DNA of 64,000 nucleotides from Balanoglossus misakiensis (Eukaryota > Hemichordata). The notes under the pieces are model-generated. The model saw only the letters and a list, made by a program, of their open reading frames with translations. It was not told the origin of the DNA and made no database searches. Both the position numbers and the translations under genes were made by a program. The stretch lies in contig CM082592.2 of assembly GCA_040954595.2 (NCBI GenBank), positions 5,394,001-5,458,000 on the forward strand. The letters run 5' to 3'. How positions within the stretch are numbered: position 1 is the first letter of the stretch; every line of letters begins with the position of its first letter. Below are positions 63,387 through 64,000 of this stretch, one piece after another.

Positions 63387-64000
63387 GTACTGTCACTTTT
63401 TTGATGTCTCTTTTCATTGGGAACCTATTTTGCAGACCATACATTTACAACACCCAGTCCATCTTAAAGTGGAACGACACCCTCAATTTTGGGCTTCAAA
63501 GTACAAACCGGGTGTCAAAAACGGCAACGTTCCGATGGGTTAATTCACTTTCACTTCCTGCGCAAGCAGAAGACGCGCGTTGAAAATACTACAGTGACGT
63601 CAGCAACTTACACGTTCGACGTGTCATTTCCAATAAACAGACACATTTTGCGCGGATCTGACATGGCGAAATGTCAAGTTCATGATTTTAAAAACATATT
63701 CGGAAAATCGACGGGGATAAGTTTCTTTCAAAGGCAATGCTCTTCGTGTATTGTATTTGTCGATGCGTGCAGACATAGACCCTGCAATGTCCATGATGCC
63801 ATGCATGTCGACGTTTATGAACAAACCGTAAGGCCTATACAAAGTTGTTCTAACTGCCGCTGATAATAATAAACGTACCGTTTTAAATCCTTCCTGCACG
63901 TTTTTGGTACACGTATTTGGGTTTAATTTCCATTTATTGACGATCGCATAGTTATCAAATGAAAGCAACTAAAAAGGGCAGTTTTAATACATTTCAAGAG
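63387..64000 (+). other. USP32: Start of USP32 intron 15 (runs off the right edge)
   Basis: Follows the GTACTG donor after exon 15. No further USP32 exon is found before the window ends. A minus-strand open frame at 63968-63624 has no family match. Confidence 0.6.

Noticed and set aside
63624-63968. Minus-strand 114-residue frame as a gene
   Set aside because: No recognised domain, no supporting exon, and it sits inside a USP32 intron; chance frame likely.

Overview
The window is nuclear DNA from an animal. It has multi-exon genes with GT-AG introns, AATAAA polyadenylation signals, TATA-box or YY1-type promoters, and microsatellites. The conserved proteins (SPT6, USP32, SGF29, TLCD3) align closely with vertebrate ones, so the genome evolves slowly. 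The lineage cannot be fixed by eye. A marine invertebrate, and an annelid in particular, is my best guess, because BRICHOS precursors ending in a beta-hairpin antimicrobial peptide are best known from polychaetes (arenicin, alvinellacin, capitellacin). Amphioxus or another deuterostome is not excluded.

Layout, left to right. 146-5166 (-): the first 11 coding exons of SUPT6H, whose 3' part lies off the left edge. 7654-20210 (-): a 26-exon gene for a ~1,276-residue scaffold with SAM, SAM, RA, RA, coiled coil, PDZ and coiled coil, an arrangement I cannot match to a named family. 22025-25441: six tandem copies of a ~553-578 bp satellite with palindromic cores. 25885-26887 (-): a two-exon gene for an unknown 149-residue secreted protein. 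30118-31853 and 34787-36314 (+): two tandem five-exon genes for secreted BRICHOS precursors that end in cysteine- and aromatic-rich cationic peptides. 37137-38828 (-): a TLCD3 (FAM57)-type membrane protein. 39798-42303 (+): SGF29, the tandem-Tudor subunit of SAGA/ATAC. 43441-63386 (+): the first 15 coding exons of USP32, with the catalytic domain beyond the right edge. Its introns 2 and 3 are ~7.7 and ~5.0 kb and may carry enhancers.

The most interesting part is the BRICHOS pair at 30.1-36.3 kb. Each gene encodes a signal peptide, a BRICHOS pro-region with its cysteine pair, an RDKR furin-type site, and a C-terminal peptide on its own exon. The second peptide (28 residues) has exact hairpin symmetry around an Asn-Gly turn, with two nested cysteine pairs. 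The first (33 residues) has six cysteines, which is unusual for this class. The pro-region exon 4 is almost identical between copies while the mature-peptide exon has diverged, as expected for duplicated immune effectors.

The housekeeping genes SUPT6H and USP32 and the SAM/RA gene have ATGGCG (YY1-like) motifs near their inferred starts. The three secreted-protein genes have TATA boxes. All exon borders were read by hand from splice signals, reading frame and remembered family alignments. No search was run.
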